Source of the DNA: a bacterium
GTDB lineage: Bacteria; Actinomycetota; Acidimicrobiia; Acidimicrobiales; CATQHL01
DNA: 41,483 nucleotides
Reading direction: 5' to 3'
NCBI GenBank assembly: GCA_026708055.1
Contig: JAPOVS010000084.1
Span: forward strand, 1 to 41,483
Part shown: piece after piece, positions 34,228 through 41,483 of the stretch
Position numbering within the stretch: position 1 is the first letter of the stretch
Layout of the letters: the number at the start of each line of letters is the position of its first letter
Program-made: the position numbers and the translations under genes
Notes under the pieces: generated by a model
Seen by the model: the letters and a program-made list of their open reading frames with translations, nothing else
Database searches by the model: none
What the model was told of the DNA's origin: nothing

Positions 34228-34986
34228 CCCCAGACCAGCACCCACATGGCCTCTGATCTGCGAATATGGTAAGCCGGTGGGATCTCACCACCACTTTGAC
34301 TATCGCTCACGTCGAGGTAGTTGATGGCGATTTCACCGCTGGCCACGCCCACGGTGCAAGCGACGAATCTAGTGTCCTGAGTTCCAAGTTCATGAGGATA
34401 TGGTGTGGCGTCAACCGTTCGCCTTGGCGCGAAACCGCTGTTGAGAGGCTTGCTGACCTCGCCGGACACCTCAGGCGAACTTCCGGCTCAGGACACTAGG
34501 AGGCGTTCAGGGGAAGTGGCGCCGGCTCACATCTGCCGCTGCTGCCTGAATGGGCTGCCACGATCCATTGCTCCCGGGGTGCTACCGGCGATGACGCTGT
34601 CCTGCTCATCATGTACAGCCCGCCCTGTGCCGCGCGGTATTCCGACATGGCACGCGCCCGGCGCAATAACCTGATTTTCGGACCCGGCCATGTCCACGAG
34701 GTTGCCGTAGCTGTCTAAGTCCGCGCTCTGGCGCGACGGTCACATCCGGCCACACTCGAAACCCCACTACAGCGGACTCGCGGGGCTTCGAGCCGCCACG
34801 GCGGCTTGGGCCATGCGCTCCGCACCCAACACCATGACGTGGAAGACCGCGCCTTGAGGTCCACCACGGTGTTGCCCGCGACAGTTGAGGGCTGCTACAG
34901 TTGCCTCGCTGCCTCGACGGTTGTTGGGAGTGGCGCAAGTACACGGAGGTCCGCGGCAGCGGGCACTACGACAGAAAGGTGATGCG
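34228..34986. other. 759-bp interval without a supported gene
   Basis: This stretch between tRNA-Leu and the AIPR-like gene contains a 133-bp MITE-like element (34368-34500). I find no convincing coding region: a minus-strand open frame here runs into the tRNA gene and the repeat. An AAAGGTGA ribosome-binding site lies just before 34987. Mosaic, degraded DNA of this kind is typical at an island edge. Confidence 0.55.
34368..34500. mobile_element. MITE-like element with 24-bp imperfect terminal inverted repeats
   Basis: The left end TCTAGTGTCCTGAG (34368-34381) continues TTCCAAGTTC. The right end (34477-34500), read in reverse complement, is CCTAGTGTCCTGAG then CCGGAAGTTC, so 19 of 24 positions match, including 13 in a row. 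Each end contains a TA next to GTGTCC, which would fit a TA target duplication as made by IS630/mariner-type transposases. The 133-bp length leaves no room for a transposase. Confidence 0.65.
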
Positions 34987-36219
34987 ATGAATCATCGCTC
35001 CGTTCAGGTTGCCGCGAAGTGGTCGCGGCGCATGATTGACCCCAATTTCCCTGGGGCCGAGACTCACTACATGTTGGTTCCAGCGAGTGAGTTGCCGTCT
35101 GGCTTGCCTTTGGATGCGAATCCGAGGGATCCGAACATCAACCGTCCGGTCTACCGGGCGATCTCCCAGTCTCTTCGCCAAGAGGATGACAGCGTTGATG
35201 GGAGCTTCCACCTCAAGCATCGGGGAATCACGATCGTCGCCTCGACCGTGACGAAGGTGGGCGACCCTCGAGATGACGGGCTCGACGTCTTCGAGCTTCA
35301 CTTCCCCGACGATGGCATCTACGGGATCGTGGACGGGGGGCATTCGTACGAGATCGTGCAAAAGGCCAACGAGGACGATGCGATCCCCGAGAATGAATAT
35401 CTCAAGCTTGAGGTCATCACCGGGCTTCGCACCGAGACTCTCGTGACTGAGATCGCCGGTGGTCGGAACACGAGCATGCAGGTGCAGGCGAAGTCGCTGC
35501 TCGATCTCAACAGGGAGTTCCAGTTCCTGAAGGATGAACTAGCCGCTGAGGGCTGGAGCGAGAACGTTGCCTGGCACGAAGGCGACAGCGGCGACGTGGA
35601 CGTCGTCGACTTGATTGCCATCATCTCTTGCTTCGACATCGAGAGCTACCCGGGCCGCACAAGCCATCCCGTTGACGCGTATCGGCGCAAGAAGTCGATG
35701 CTGGACCGGTTCCAGACCGATCCGGACAGATACCGCCGGCTGACGCCGATCGTCCGCGACGTTCTTCAGTTGCACGACTGGATCTCGTTCGACTCCGAGG
35801 ACCGCTGGCAACAGGTCGGAGGATTCTCGGGATCCGGCGGCAAGTACGGTCGGCTGGAGATGGTCGAGGTCGCCAAGACCGGAAGGCCAGACTTCTCGTT
35901 CACATTCCTCAACGGCGATCGTTCCCGGAAACGCCTCCGGCGCCCCGCCGTGTTCCCCATCCTCGCGAGTTTCCGCCTACTGCTGACACAGGACGCCACC
36001 GGAACGCCACACGGCGCATACAAGCCGGTGAAATGGCGGAGCGGACTTGAGGAAGTAATGGAACTCTGGGCACTCGCAGGAGGCCAACTGCTGCGAACGT
36101 TCTACGAACACTGGGACTCAACAGGGCGCGACCTTCATGCTTCGGGTCGATCTCCGGCGGTCTGGGGGTCGATCTACAAGGAACTGGCGGTGATTGACTT
36201 CGAGCGACGCGGAACGTAG
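34987..36219 (+). CDS. AIPR-like (abortive infection phage resistance) protein
   Basis: Protein of 410 residues. Its first half resembles AIPR/DGQHR-type proteins: HLKHRGITIVAS (the 'N/H-x-GIT-I' strand), YGIVDGGHSYEIV (Val115-His119 core), EYLKLEVITGL, and GRNTSMQVQAKSLLDLN (Arg160-Asn161-Thr162). AIPR genes are known from phage-defence loci, but their biochemistry is poorly defined. The rest (about 200-410) is helical with no motif I can name. ATG 34987 follows AAAGGTGA; an in-frame GTG at 34885 would add 34 unlikely residues. Codon use is less GC-biased than in the housekeeping genes. It probably belongs with the two motor ATPases downstream. Confidence 0.62.
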   Translation: MNHRSVQVAAKWSRRMIDPNFPGAETHYMLVPASELPSGLPLDANPRDPNINRPVYRAISQSLRQEDDSVDGSFHLKHRGITIVASTVTKVGDPRDDGLDVFELHFPDDGIYGIVDGGHSYEIVQKANEDDAIPENEYLKLEVITGLRTETLVTEIAGGRNTSMQVQAKSLLDLNREFQFLKDELAAEGWSENVAWHEGDSGDVDVVDLIAIISCFDIESYPGRTSHPVDAYRRKKSMLDRFQTDPDRYRRLTPIVRDVLQLHDWISFDSEDRWQQVGGFSGSGGKYGRLEMVEVAKTGRPDFSFTFLNGDRSRKRLRRPAVFPILASFRLLLTQDATGTPHGAYKPVKWRSGLEEVMELWALAGGQLLRTFYEHWDSTGRDLHASGRSPAVWGSIYKELAVIDFERRGT

Positions 36220-36480
36220 AGAGACGAGAGCGGGGCACCCCTCTCGGGGGAGCGCGACAGGCTCGGTGTTCCTCCAAGAGGTTGCCCGGTGTCTCGCGCC
36301 GTCAGCACGCTCGGCGTATCTGGTCGATCAACGCCCGAGGCTTGCGAGGTCCAGCATGGCCTTCTCTGTTGCTTGGCGCCTTCTCGCGGCATGGTCGAAC
36401 CCGACGGGCACCGGAGGATTCGGGCCGCGCGCTTTCGGCGGCGACTCCTCTAGTCTCCCCCCACTCGGACGGGGTGAGTG
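36220..36480. other. Gap between AIPR-like and SNF2 genes
   Basis: There is a weak CCCC-TCTC-GGGG hairpin (36238-36249) just after the AIPR-like stop. A possible -10 element TAGTCT (36451-36456) lies 24 bp before the helicase start. No coding region is supported. Confidence 0.4.
36451..36456 (+). promoter_or_regulatory. Candidate -10 element for helicase operon
   Basis: TAGTCT lies 24 bp before the ATG at 36481. A short leader with GGACGGGGTGAG as ribosome-binding site would result, unlike the leaderless housekeeping genes. Confidence 0.35.
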
Positions 36481-39400
36481 ATGTCTCTGCAGCACGACTT
36501 CGAGTACAACCCTGCGCTGTCGGCGGCGGCGACGTTCTTGGCTGAGGCGGATGCGTCTCGGTTCCTTCTGGTGGGCGAGCCGCTGGATGCTGGTGAGGGT
36601 CTTCCAACGGGCTTCGAGGCCGTCGCGGAGTGCCGTCATCGTTCCGAGGGAGATGGGCCTGTCTCGCTGGCGCGGGGGAATTACCGGTTCCGGTTGAGTG
36701 ACGGAAATGGGGTGATGCTCGTCACCGGTGGCGAATCTCCGGCGAGTCCTACTCGTGGGAATTGCACCCCTGATGCTTCAAGTTCTCTGGAGTGTGCCCG
36801 CGATTGGTTCGAGCATCTTTGGGTGGAGGCGGATCCGATCCCGGAACCGGGGTTCGAGGTGCACGCCGATGTGGTGGTTGTCCCGGGTAATCGGGAGACG
36901 GTTGTGCGTTCGCGGCGTTTCAGCGCCGGGTCGTGGCGGTACACGGTGCGGTTGGACGGCCGGATCCGTGAGGTGCTGGAGAGTTCTCTCGCGCCGGTGG
37001 TGGTTGAGGGCGATCCGTTGGAGTGGGTCTCTCGGCCGCCTGGCGGTATGCGGGGCGTTGCCGCGACGTTGACGCGGGAGAAGCTGGCTGAGCATCTCAC
37101 GGACACGGTCTTTTCATTCCGGGCCAGCCGCACTGTCTTTCGGGCCTACCAGTTCCGTCCGGTGATCAAGATGCTCCGGACTGGCCGGCGCCGGCTGCTG
37201 TTGGCCGATGAGGTGGGGTTGGGCAAGACGATCGAGGCGGGACTTGTGTGGACGGAGTTCGACGCTCGCCGAGAGGCCGACAGGGTCTTGGTGGTCTGCC
37301 CGTCGGGGCTTGTGGAGAAGTGGCGCGACGAGATGTCCGAGCGTTTCGGTTTCGAGGTCGATCGTCTTGATGCCGAGGGGCTTGATGAGCTTCTGGAGCG
37401 TGCCGCGTCGGATCGGATTCCGGCGAGGTTCCGGGCTGTGTGCTCTCTTGAGCGGCTGCGGGTCTGGGACGGCTTGGAGCGGATGAACGATCTCGCTCCG
37501 AGGTTCGACTTGATCGTTGTAGATGAGGCGCACGCCTTGCGGAACCTCGGGACGCGCAGCTACGCGTTGGGCAGCCTGCTGAGCGAGTGGGCGGAGGTGC
37601 TCCTGTTCCTTTCCGCGACGCCGTTGAACCTCGGGAACGATGACCTGTTCAACCTCTTGCGGCTGCTGAGCCCGGACGACTTCGATGATCGATACGTCTT
37701 GCGGACGCAACTCGAGCCCAACGCCGTGCTGAACGACATCGCCAGGTCGCTCTTTGATCGCAGCGTGTCGAACCTCCAACGCAGGGAGCGACTGCGCGAG
37801 ATCGGCGACCTGCGGTATGGAGGTGTGGTGGCGGCGCGCTCGGAGTACCGGCGGCTTGAAGCACTCTTCGAGGGCGAGCAACTGGGTCCCGCGCAGATCG
37901 CCGAGGCCAAGGGCCTGTTCGGTGAACTCAACACGCTCTCCACGGTGATCACGCGGACCCGCAAGGCCGAGATCGACGAGGACAAGACGATGCGGGAACC
38001 CAGGATCGAGGAGGTCGAGTTGACCGACGCGGAGCGCCGCCTCTACAAGGCGATCCACGACTGGCAGCTCAAGCGTGCCGCGGCCCGCGACATGCATGTG
38101 TACTTCATCGGCCAGATGGCGCTGCGGCTGGCGGGGTCGTGCCTGCAGGCGACCAAGAGCCACGTCCTGGAGCGGGCCGCCCGAGGGGCGTTCGAACGAC
38201 TCGTCGACGAGGACGGGCTTATCGGCGACTCGTTGCCCTCTTTGGAGGAGGCAGCGGATCAGTTGGGCGCTGATCGTGTTGACGCAGATGCTTGGGAGGA
38301 TCTTCCCCCTGAGGTGTTCGACGCCGCCAGACACTTAGGAACTGTGGACACCAAGTTCGACGAGTTCTTGGGAGCGCTGAACGAGATCGTCGAACAGGGC
38401 AGACAGGTGCTGGTCTTCACGTTTTCACGCCACACGATCGCCTATCTGCATGACCGCCTCGCAGGCCACCACCGGACGGGCCAGTTGCACGGCGGCGTGC
38501 CGCAGCGGGAACGTCGCTCGACGATGGCGCGGTTCCGAGACGGCGAGTTCGACGTGATGCTCGCCACGCGGGTGGCCAGCGAAGGCCTCGACTTCGAGTT
38601 CTGCGGAGCGGTCGTGAACTACGACCTTCCCTGGAACCCCATGGAGGTTGAGCAGCGAATTGGCCGGATCGACCGCTTCGGCCAACAGAATGAGAAGATC
38701 TACGTCCTCAACTTCCACACACCCGGAACCATCGAGACCGACATCATCGAGCGCGTCCACGACCGAATCGGCGTGTTCACAGAGTCGATCGGCGAACTCG
38801 AGCCGATCCTCCGGTCAGAACTCCCGCGTATCCGCCACGCGATGTTCGACTTCGCGCTGTCGCCCGCCGAACACGACAGAAGGCTCGACGAGGCTCTCGC
38901 GGCGTTCGAGCACAAAGCCAGGATCCGCGCCGAGGTCGAGGACGCGGCGGATTCCCTCAATGTGCTCGACAACGCCGAGGTGGACGGATTCGCCGAAGAC
39001 GTGATCCGCAGCGGACGATATGTCGGACAGCCGGAACTCGTCTGGCTCCTGGAGGACTGGGCGGCAACCGCACCCGGGGCGGCCTGTCGCCGGACCGACG
39101 AAGCTGGAAGGCCCCTGTGGCTCCACGTCCGCGGCAACGCTGAACTTGCGGAGAATCTGCTCGGCGTCCAGGCAGGAGGCGAGCGATCGGCGTCGGAGAT
39201 CGCGACGCTGTGCACCCTCCTGCAGAACGAGATGGACATTCCGCTCTGCCTCGACCAGGAGACGGCTCGGCGCCGAGGGGCCGACCTGCTCAACGCCAAC
39301 CACCCGCTCGTGCGCGCCGCGCTGCGCACACCCGCCAGCGGGCAGACCCGGTTCGGCGCGCTCGGGATCGAGACATCTGACATTGAGGCGGGCGACTACC

Positions 39401-39897
39401 TGGTCCTCGTCGCGCTTGCTCGCTGGAACGGCGTCCGCCCCGCAGCCGAACTCTGGACCGCAGCCACCGACCGCGCCGGGCATTCGATCGGCGCCGCACC
39501 CGGCGACGCGCTGCTCGCCGCGCTCGCCGAGGCGGCACTCAACCCCTCAAGCCGACCCGCCAACGGTTGGGGGGAACGTCACGTGCTCGTGTGCCGCAGC
39601 CAACTGGAGAGACGCCACACCGCTGAGGACGAACGGCGCAGAGCCGACAACGAGAGAATGATCTCGGCGCGACGGATCAGCATCGAAGAGTCCTTCGACC
39701 GGAGGGTCGCCGACATCGACAAGCGCATCCAGACCCTTCGAGCCGAGGGGCAACCGGCGACCATCCACCTGTTCGAGAGCCAGCGCCGCACCCAGGACTA
39801 CCGCCGCAGCCAAGCCCTGCAGAGACTCGAAGAGGCGCGGACGGGATCACTTGAACTGGAATACGTCGCGCTCTGTGCACTGGAGGTGTCACCGTGA
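36481..39897 (+). CDS. SNF2-family helicase/ATPase, RapA (HepA)-like
   Basis: Protein of 1138 residues. Motif I is LLADEVGLGKTIEAGLVW (Lys249), motif II is VVDEAHALRN (Asp348-Glu-Ala-His351), and motif III is LFLSATPLNLG. The second RecA lobe has VFTFSRHTIAYLHDRL, motif V LATRVASEGLDFEF, and motif VI EQRIGRIDRFGQ (from Gln725). This is the RapA/HepA type of SNF2 motor, known for RNA-polymerase recycling and also common in defence loci such as DISARM DrmD. Residues 1-220 are unusual: ECARDWFEHLWVEADPI recalls the tail of phospholipase D-like domains, and RFSAGSWRYTVRLDGRIREV is a small beta-rich segment. The C-terminal 300 residues end in a charged coiled coil. Its stop overlaps the next start (GTGA). 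Confidence 0.88.
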   Translation: MSLQHDFEYNPALSAAATFLAEADASRFLLVGEPLDAGEGLPTGFEAVAECRHRSEGDGPVSLARGNYRFRLSDGNGVMLVTGGESPASPTRGNCTPDASSSLECARDWFEHLWVEADPIPEPGFEVHADVVVVPGNRETVVRSRRFSAGSWRYTVRLDGRIREVLESSLAPVVVEGDPLEWVSRPPGGMRGVAATLTREKLAEHLTDTVFSFRASRTVFRAYQFRPVIKMLRTGRRRLLLADEVGLGKTIEAGLVWTEFDARREADRVLVVCPSGLVEKWRDEMSERFGFEVDRLDAEGLDELLERAASDRIPARFRAVCSLERLRVWDGLERMNDLAPRFDLIVVDEAHALRNLGTRSYALGSLLSEWAEVLLFLSATPLNLGNDDLFNLLRLLSPDDFDDRYVLRTQLEPNAVLNDIARSLFDRSVSNLQRRERLREIGDLRYGGVVAARSEYRRLEALFEGEQLGPAQIAEAKGLFGELNTLSTVITRTRKAEIDEDKTMREPRIEEVELTDAERRLYKAIHDWQLKRAAARDMHVYFIGQMALRLAGSCLQATKSHVLERAARGAFERLVDEDGLIGDSLPSLEEAADQLGADRVDADAWEDLPPEVFDAARHLGTVDTKFDEFLGALNEIVEQGRQVLVFTFSRHTIAYLHDRLAGHHRTGQLHGGVPQRERRSTMARFRDGEFDVMLATRVASEGLDFEFCGAVVNYDLPWNPMEVEQRIGRIDRFGQQNEKIYVLNFHTPGTIETDIIERVHDRIGVFTESIGELEPILRSELPRIRHAMFDFALSPAEHDRRLDEALAAFEHKARIRAEVEDAADSLNVLDNAEVDGFAEDVIRSGRYVGQPELVWLLEDWAATAPGAACRRTDEAGRPLWLHVRGNAELAENLLGVQAGGERSASEIATLCTLLQNEMDIPLCLDQETARRRGADLLNANHPLVRAALRTPASGQTRFGALGIETSDIEAGDYLVLVALARWNGVRPAAELWTAATDRAGHSIGAAPGDALLAALAEAALNPSSRPANGWGERHVLVCRSQLERRHTAEDERRRADNERMISARRISIEESFDRRVADIDKRIQTLRAEGQPATIHLFESQRRTQDYRRSQALQRLEEARTGSLELEYVALCALEVSP

Positions 39898-41483
39898 CCT
39901 CCTCACAATGGCGGCAAGACCAAGTCAACTCCGAGCAGGCTGTCAACGAGGAATACCTCCACAAGGCCAAGCGCCAACAAAGATCCTTCCTCGACAGGGC
40001 CCACGGCGTGTCGACACCGAGGAACACCATCTGGTCAGCGTCCACTCCCAGGATCCCAGGGTCGGCTCGGGCCTCAATCGGGCCGCTGACCGGGCGCGTG
40101 GCGCTCGACTACGAGGACCCCGATCTCGGGGCGAGCTTCTACGTCGGTGACTACTACACCGAGTTGGATCAAGCAGTGGTGATCAGTTGGATTGCCAAGT
40201 CGGCCAGGCTGCTCTTCGCGGGACGCGACTCGTCCTGGCACGACCCCGACCCGCGCCGCCGACTCGCCGGGCGAAGGTTCCGACACGACGGCGACGTCAT
40301 CGTCGACTTCCGCGATGACGTCGAACCGAGCGCCGACGCGGCGACTGTGTTCGCGTCACGATCCCGGACTCTCGATGTCGCCCGACCCCCCGCGCGCCGC
40401 GCCCCAGACGGCGATCCGGCGACCACAACCGAGCCGACTCCCCCCATTCATACCCCCGACGTCGACCCTGCAGGCGATCCGCCGAGACCCGAGGAGCCTA
40501 CGATCACGTCTGCAGCACCGCCGAGCCAGCGCCGAACTGAGGACGTGCCCGAACCCCCACACAAACCGATCGAGGCCGAACCGCCAAGGAACGAGCCGCC
40601 GCCTGTGGGAGCGCCCACCGCCCCGACTCCGCCCGCCGCGGATCGCCTGCGGGCTCGTGGCCTCGTGATGGAGGAGATCGCGAAGCCGCGCTCGGATCGC
40701 CTGCACTCAGTCCTGCGAACACTCCAGCCCGACCAACACCGCCTCGTCACCTCGCCCGCGACCGAACACCTCGCCGTGCAAGGCCACCCCGGCACCGGCA
40801 AGACGATCGTCGCCACCCACCGGGCTGCATATCTCACACACCTCGACCACGATCGCGACCCGAGCCAGGCCCACGTTCGACTGACCAGTGTCGGGCTGGT
40901 CGGACCCACCGACGCCTGGGCGTCGTACGTGCGACAGGTGCTCGACGACATCGGCGCCCACGGCGTCGAAGTCATCAGCATGCAAAGGCTCATCCGGGAA
41001 CTCTCCGGCAGGCTCGACCACCCACTGCACCACAAGGACGAGCGCTATTTCCACAGCGACGCCAAGAACGTGGTTCTCGCCAACGAGACAGCTCGCCGCC
41101 TCAAGGCAGACCTCTCCCGTGTGTCTGACAGGAAACGACGGATGCAGATCGTCGCCGAGGGCATCATCGACGCCTGCCGAACGGATCGATCTGTCGCGGA
41201 CCGACTCGACGACGAACAGCACCGAGCGTGGTTGGCAGAGGCCCGGAACTACGTCGGCGCCCGCCGCGACAAGTCGTACCTACTCTTCCTCGCTGGAATC
41301 GGCATGTCTATCGACCTCTGCGGCAACAAGGGGAGATACCAGCATCTGATCGTCGACGAAGTGCAGGACATTCGCCCTGCCGAGTGGTGGATTCTCAGCA
41401 CCCTGCTGAGACGAGGCGGACGGTGGTCACTGTTCGGCGACATGAACCAACGACGCGCCGACCACACATCAGGAACCTGGGAG
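39894..41483 (+). CDS. HelD/UvrD-type superfamily 1 ATPase (partial, runs off window)
   Basis: There are 530 codons open to the right edge. The N-terminus YLHKAKRQQRSFLDRAHGV is a short charged helix. GPLTGRVALDYEDPDLG, SFYVGDYYTELDQAVVISWI and AKSARLLFAGRD match the layout of HelD N-terminal regions (GR-[IL]-DF, Y-[IV]-G, VIDWRAPAARPFY). A Pro-rich linker (about 165-275) follows. The P-loop is QGHPGTGKTIVATHRA (Lys303) and the Walker B/UvrD box is LIVDEVQDIRP (Asp488-Asp492), with SLFGDMNQ just before the edge. HelD proteins pull stalled RNA polymerase off DNA. GTG 39894 has GGAGGTG 5-6 nt upstream and overlaps the helicase stop, so translation is coupled. The remaining helicase motifs are beyond the window. 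Confidence 0.8.
   Translation, partial: MTSSQWRQDQVNSEQAVNEEYLHKAKRQQRSFLDRAHGVSTPRNTIWSASTPRIPGSARASIGPLTGRVALDYEDPDLGASFYVGDYYTELDQAVVISWIAKSARLLFAGRDSSWHDPDPRRRLAGRRFRHDGDVIVDFRDDVEPSADAATVFASRSRTLDVARPPARRAPDGDPATTTEPTPPIHTPDVDPAGDPPRPEEPTITSAAPPSQRRTEDVPEPPHKPIEAEPPRNEPPPVGAPTAPTPPAADRLRARGLVMEEIAKPRSDRLHSVLRTLQPDQHRLVTSPATEHLAVQGHPGTGKTIVATHRAAYLTHLDHDRDPSQAHVRLTSVGLVGPTDAWASYVRQVLDDIGAHGVEVISMQRLIRELSGRLDHPLHHKDERYFHSDAKNVVLANETARRLKADLSRVSDRKRRMQIVAEGIIDACRTDRSVADRLDDEQHRAWLAEARNYVGARRDKSYLLFLAGIGMSIDLCGNKGRYQHLIVDEVQDIRPAEWWILSTLLRRGGRWSLFGDMNQRRADHTSGTWE

Noticed and set aside
34209-34469. Minus-strand 86-codon frame next to tRNA-Leu
   Set aside because: It overlaps the tRNA 3' end and one end of the MITE-like element, and shows no protein family features.

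Overview
The window is GC-rich DNA from a bacterial chromosome, most likely a high-GC actinobacterium. A member of the Acidimicrobiia would fit, but that is inference. The evidence is the gene order ANTAR response regulator - polA - rpsA - coaE - uvrB - uvrA, which matches the pdtaR-polA-rpsA-coaE-uvrB-uvrA neighbourhood of Mycobacterium. Frequent GTG starts, a uvrC-rapZ-gap-pgk-tpiA-secG block, and -10-like TANNNT hexamers placed 6-8 nt before start codons (a leaderless-transcript signature) agree with this.

Layout. (1) 1-1087: two small membrane proteins of unknown function. (2) 1245-5407: a MurJ-type lipid II flippase, then a MoxR-type AAA+ ATPase with a CoxE-like von Willebrand A partner. 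(3) 5439-16410: a housekeeping information-processing block: small coiled-coil protein, PdtaR-like regulator, polA, rpsA, coaE, uvrB, uvrA. (4) 16430-18623 (minus): a secreted or lipoprotein RCC1-like repeat protein with 12 C-x2-R-x5-C units, interrupted by a frameshift. (5) 18967-20727: an apparent restriction-modification cassette: a HARE-like winged-helix protein, a beta-type amino-methyltransferase, and a convergent PD-(D/E)XK nuclease overlapping it tail to tail. (6) 20934-25339: an RbsB/RbsC/RbsA-type sugar ABC importer whose binding lipoprotein carries an unusual 170-residue Ala-rich coiled-coil stalk. A strong hairpin separates it from the permease gene. (7) 25364-25735 (minus): a small retropepsin-like aspartic protease, then a 14% GC island. 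(8) 25974-34119: uvrC, rapZ, gap, pgk, an IS110-family insertion, tpiA and secG. Five copies of a 27-bp palindromic repeat lie in the gaps of this block. (9) 34142-34227: tRNA-Leu(GAG), then about 760 bp of non-coding DNA with a 133-bp MITE-like element.

(10) 34987-41483: an accessory, defence-island-like region beginning behind the tRNA gene. It encodes an AIPR-like protein, an SNF2/RapA-type helicase of 1138 residues, and, translationally coupled to it by a GTGA overlap, a HelD/UvrD-type ATPase that runs off the window. RapA and HelD are both RNA-polymerase-recycling motor families, so a RapA-like plus HelD-like pair beside an AIPR-like gene is the best candidate here for an undescribed system.

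Working together: UvrA, UvrB and UvrC give a complete excision nuclease and PolA fills the gap. Gap, Pgk and TpiA are consecutive lower-glycolysis steps. The SBP, permease and ATPase form one importer. The MTase and PD-(D/E)XK protein form one R-M pair. The terminal three genes probably form one operon-like defence cassette whose remaining members lie beyond the right edge.
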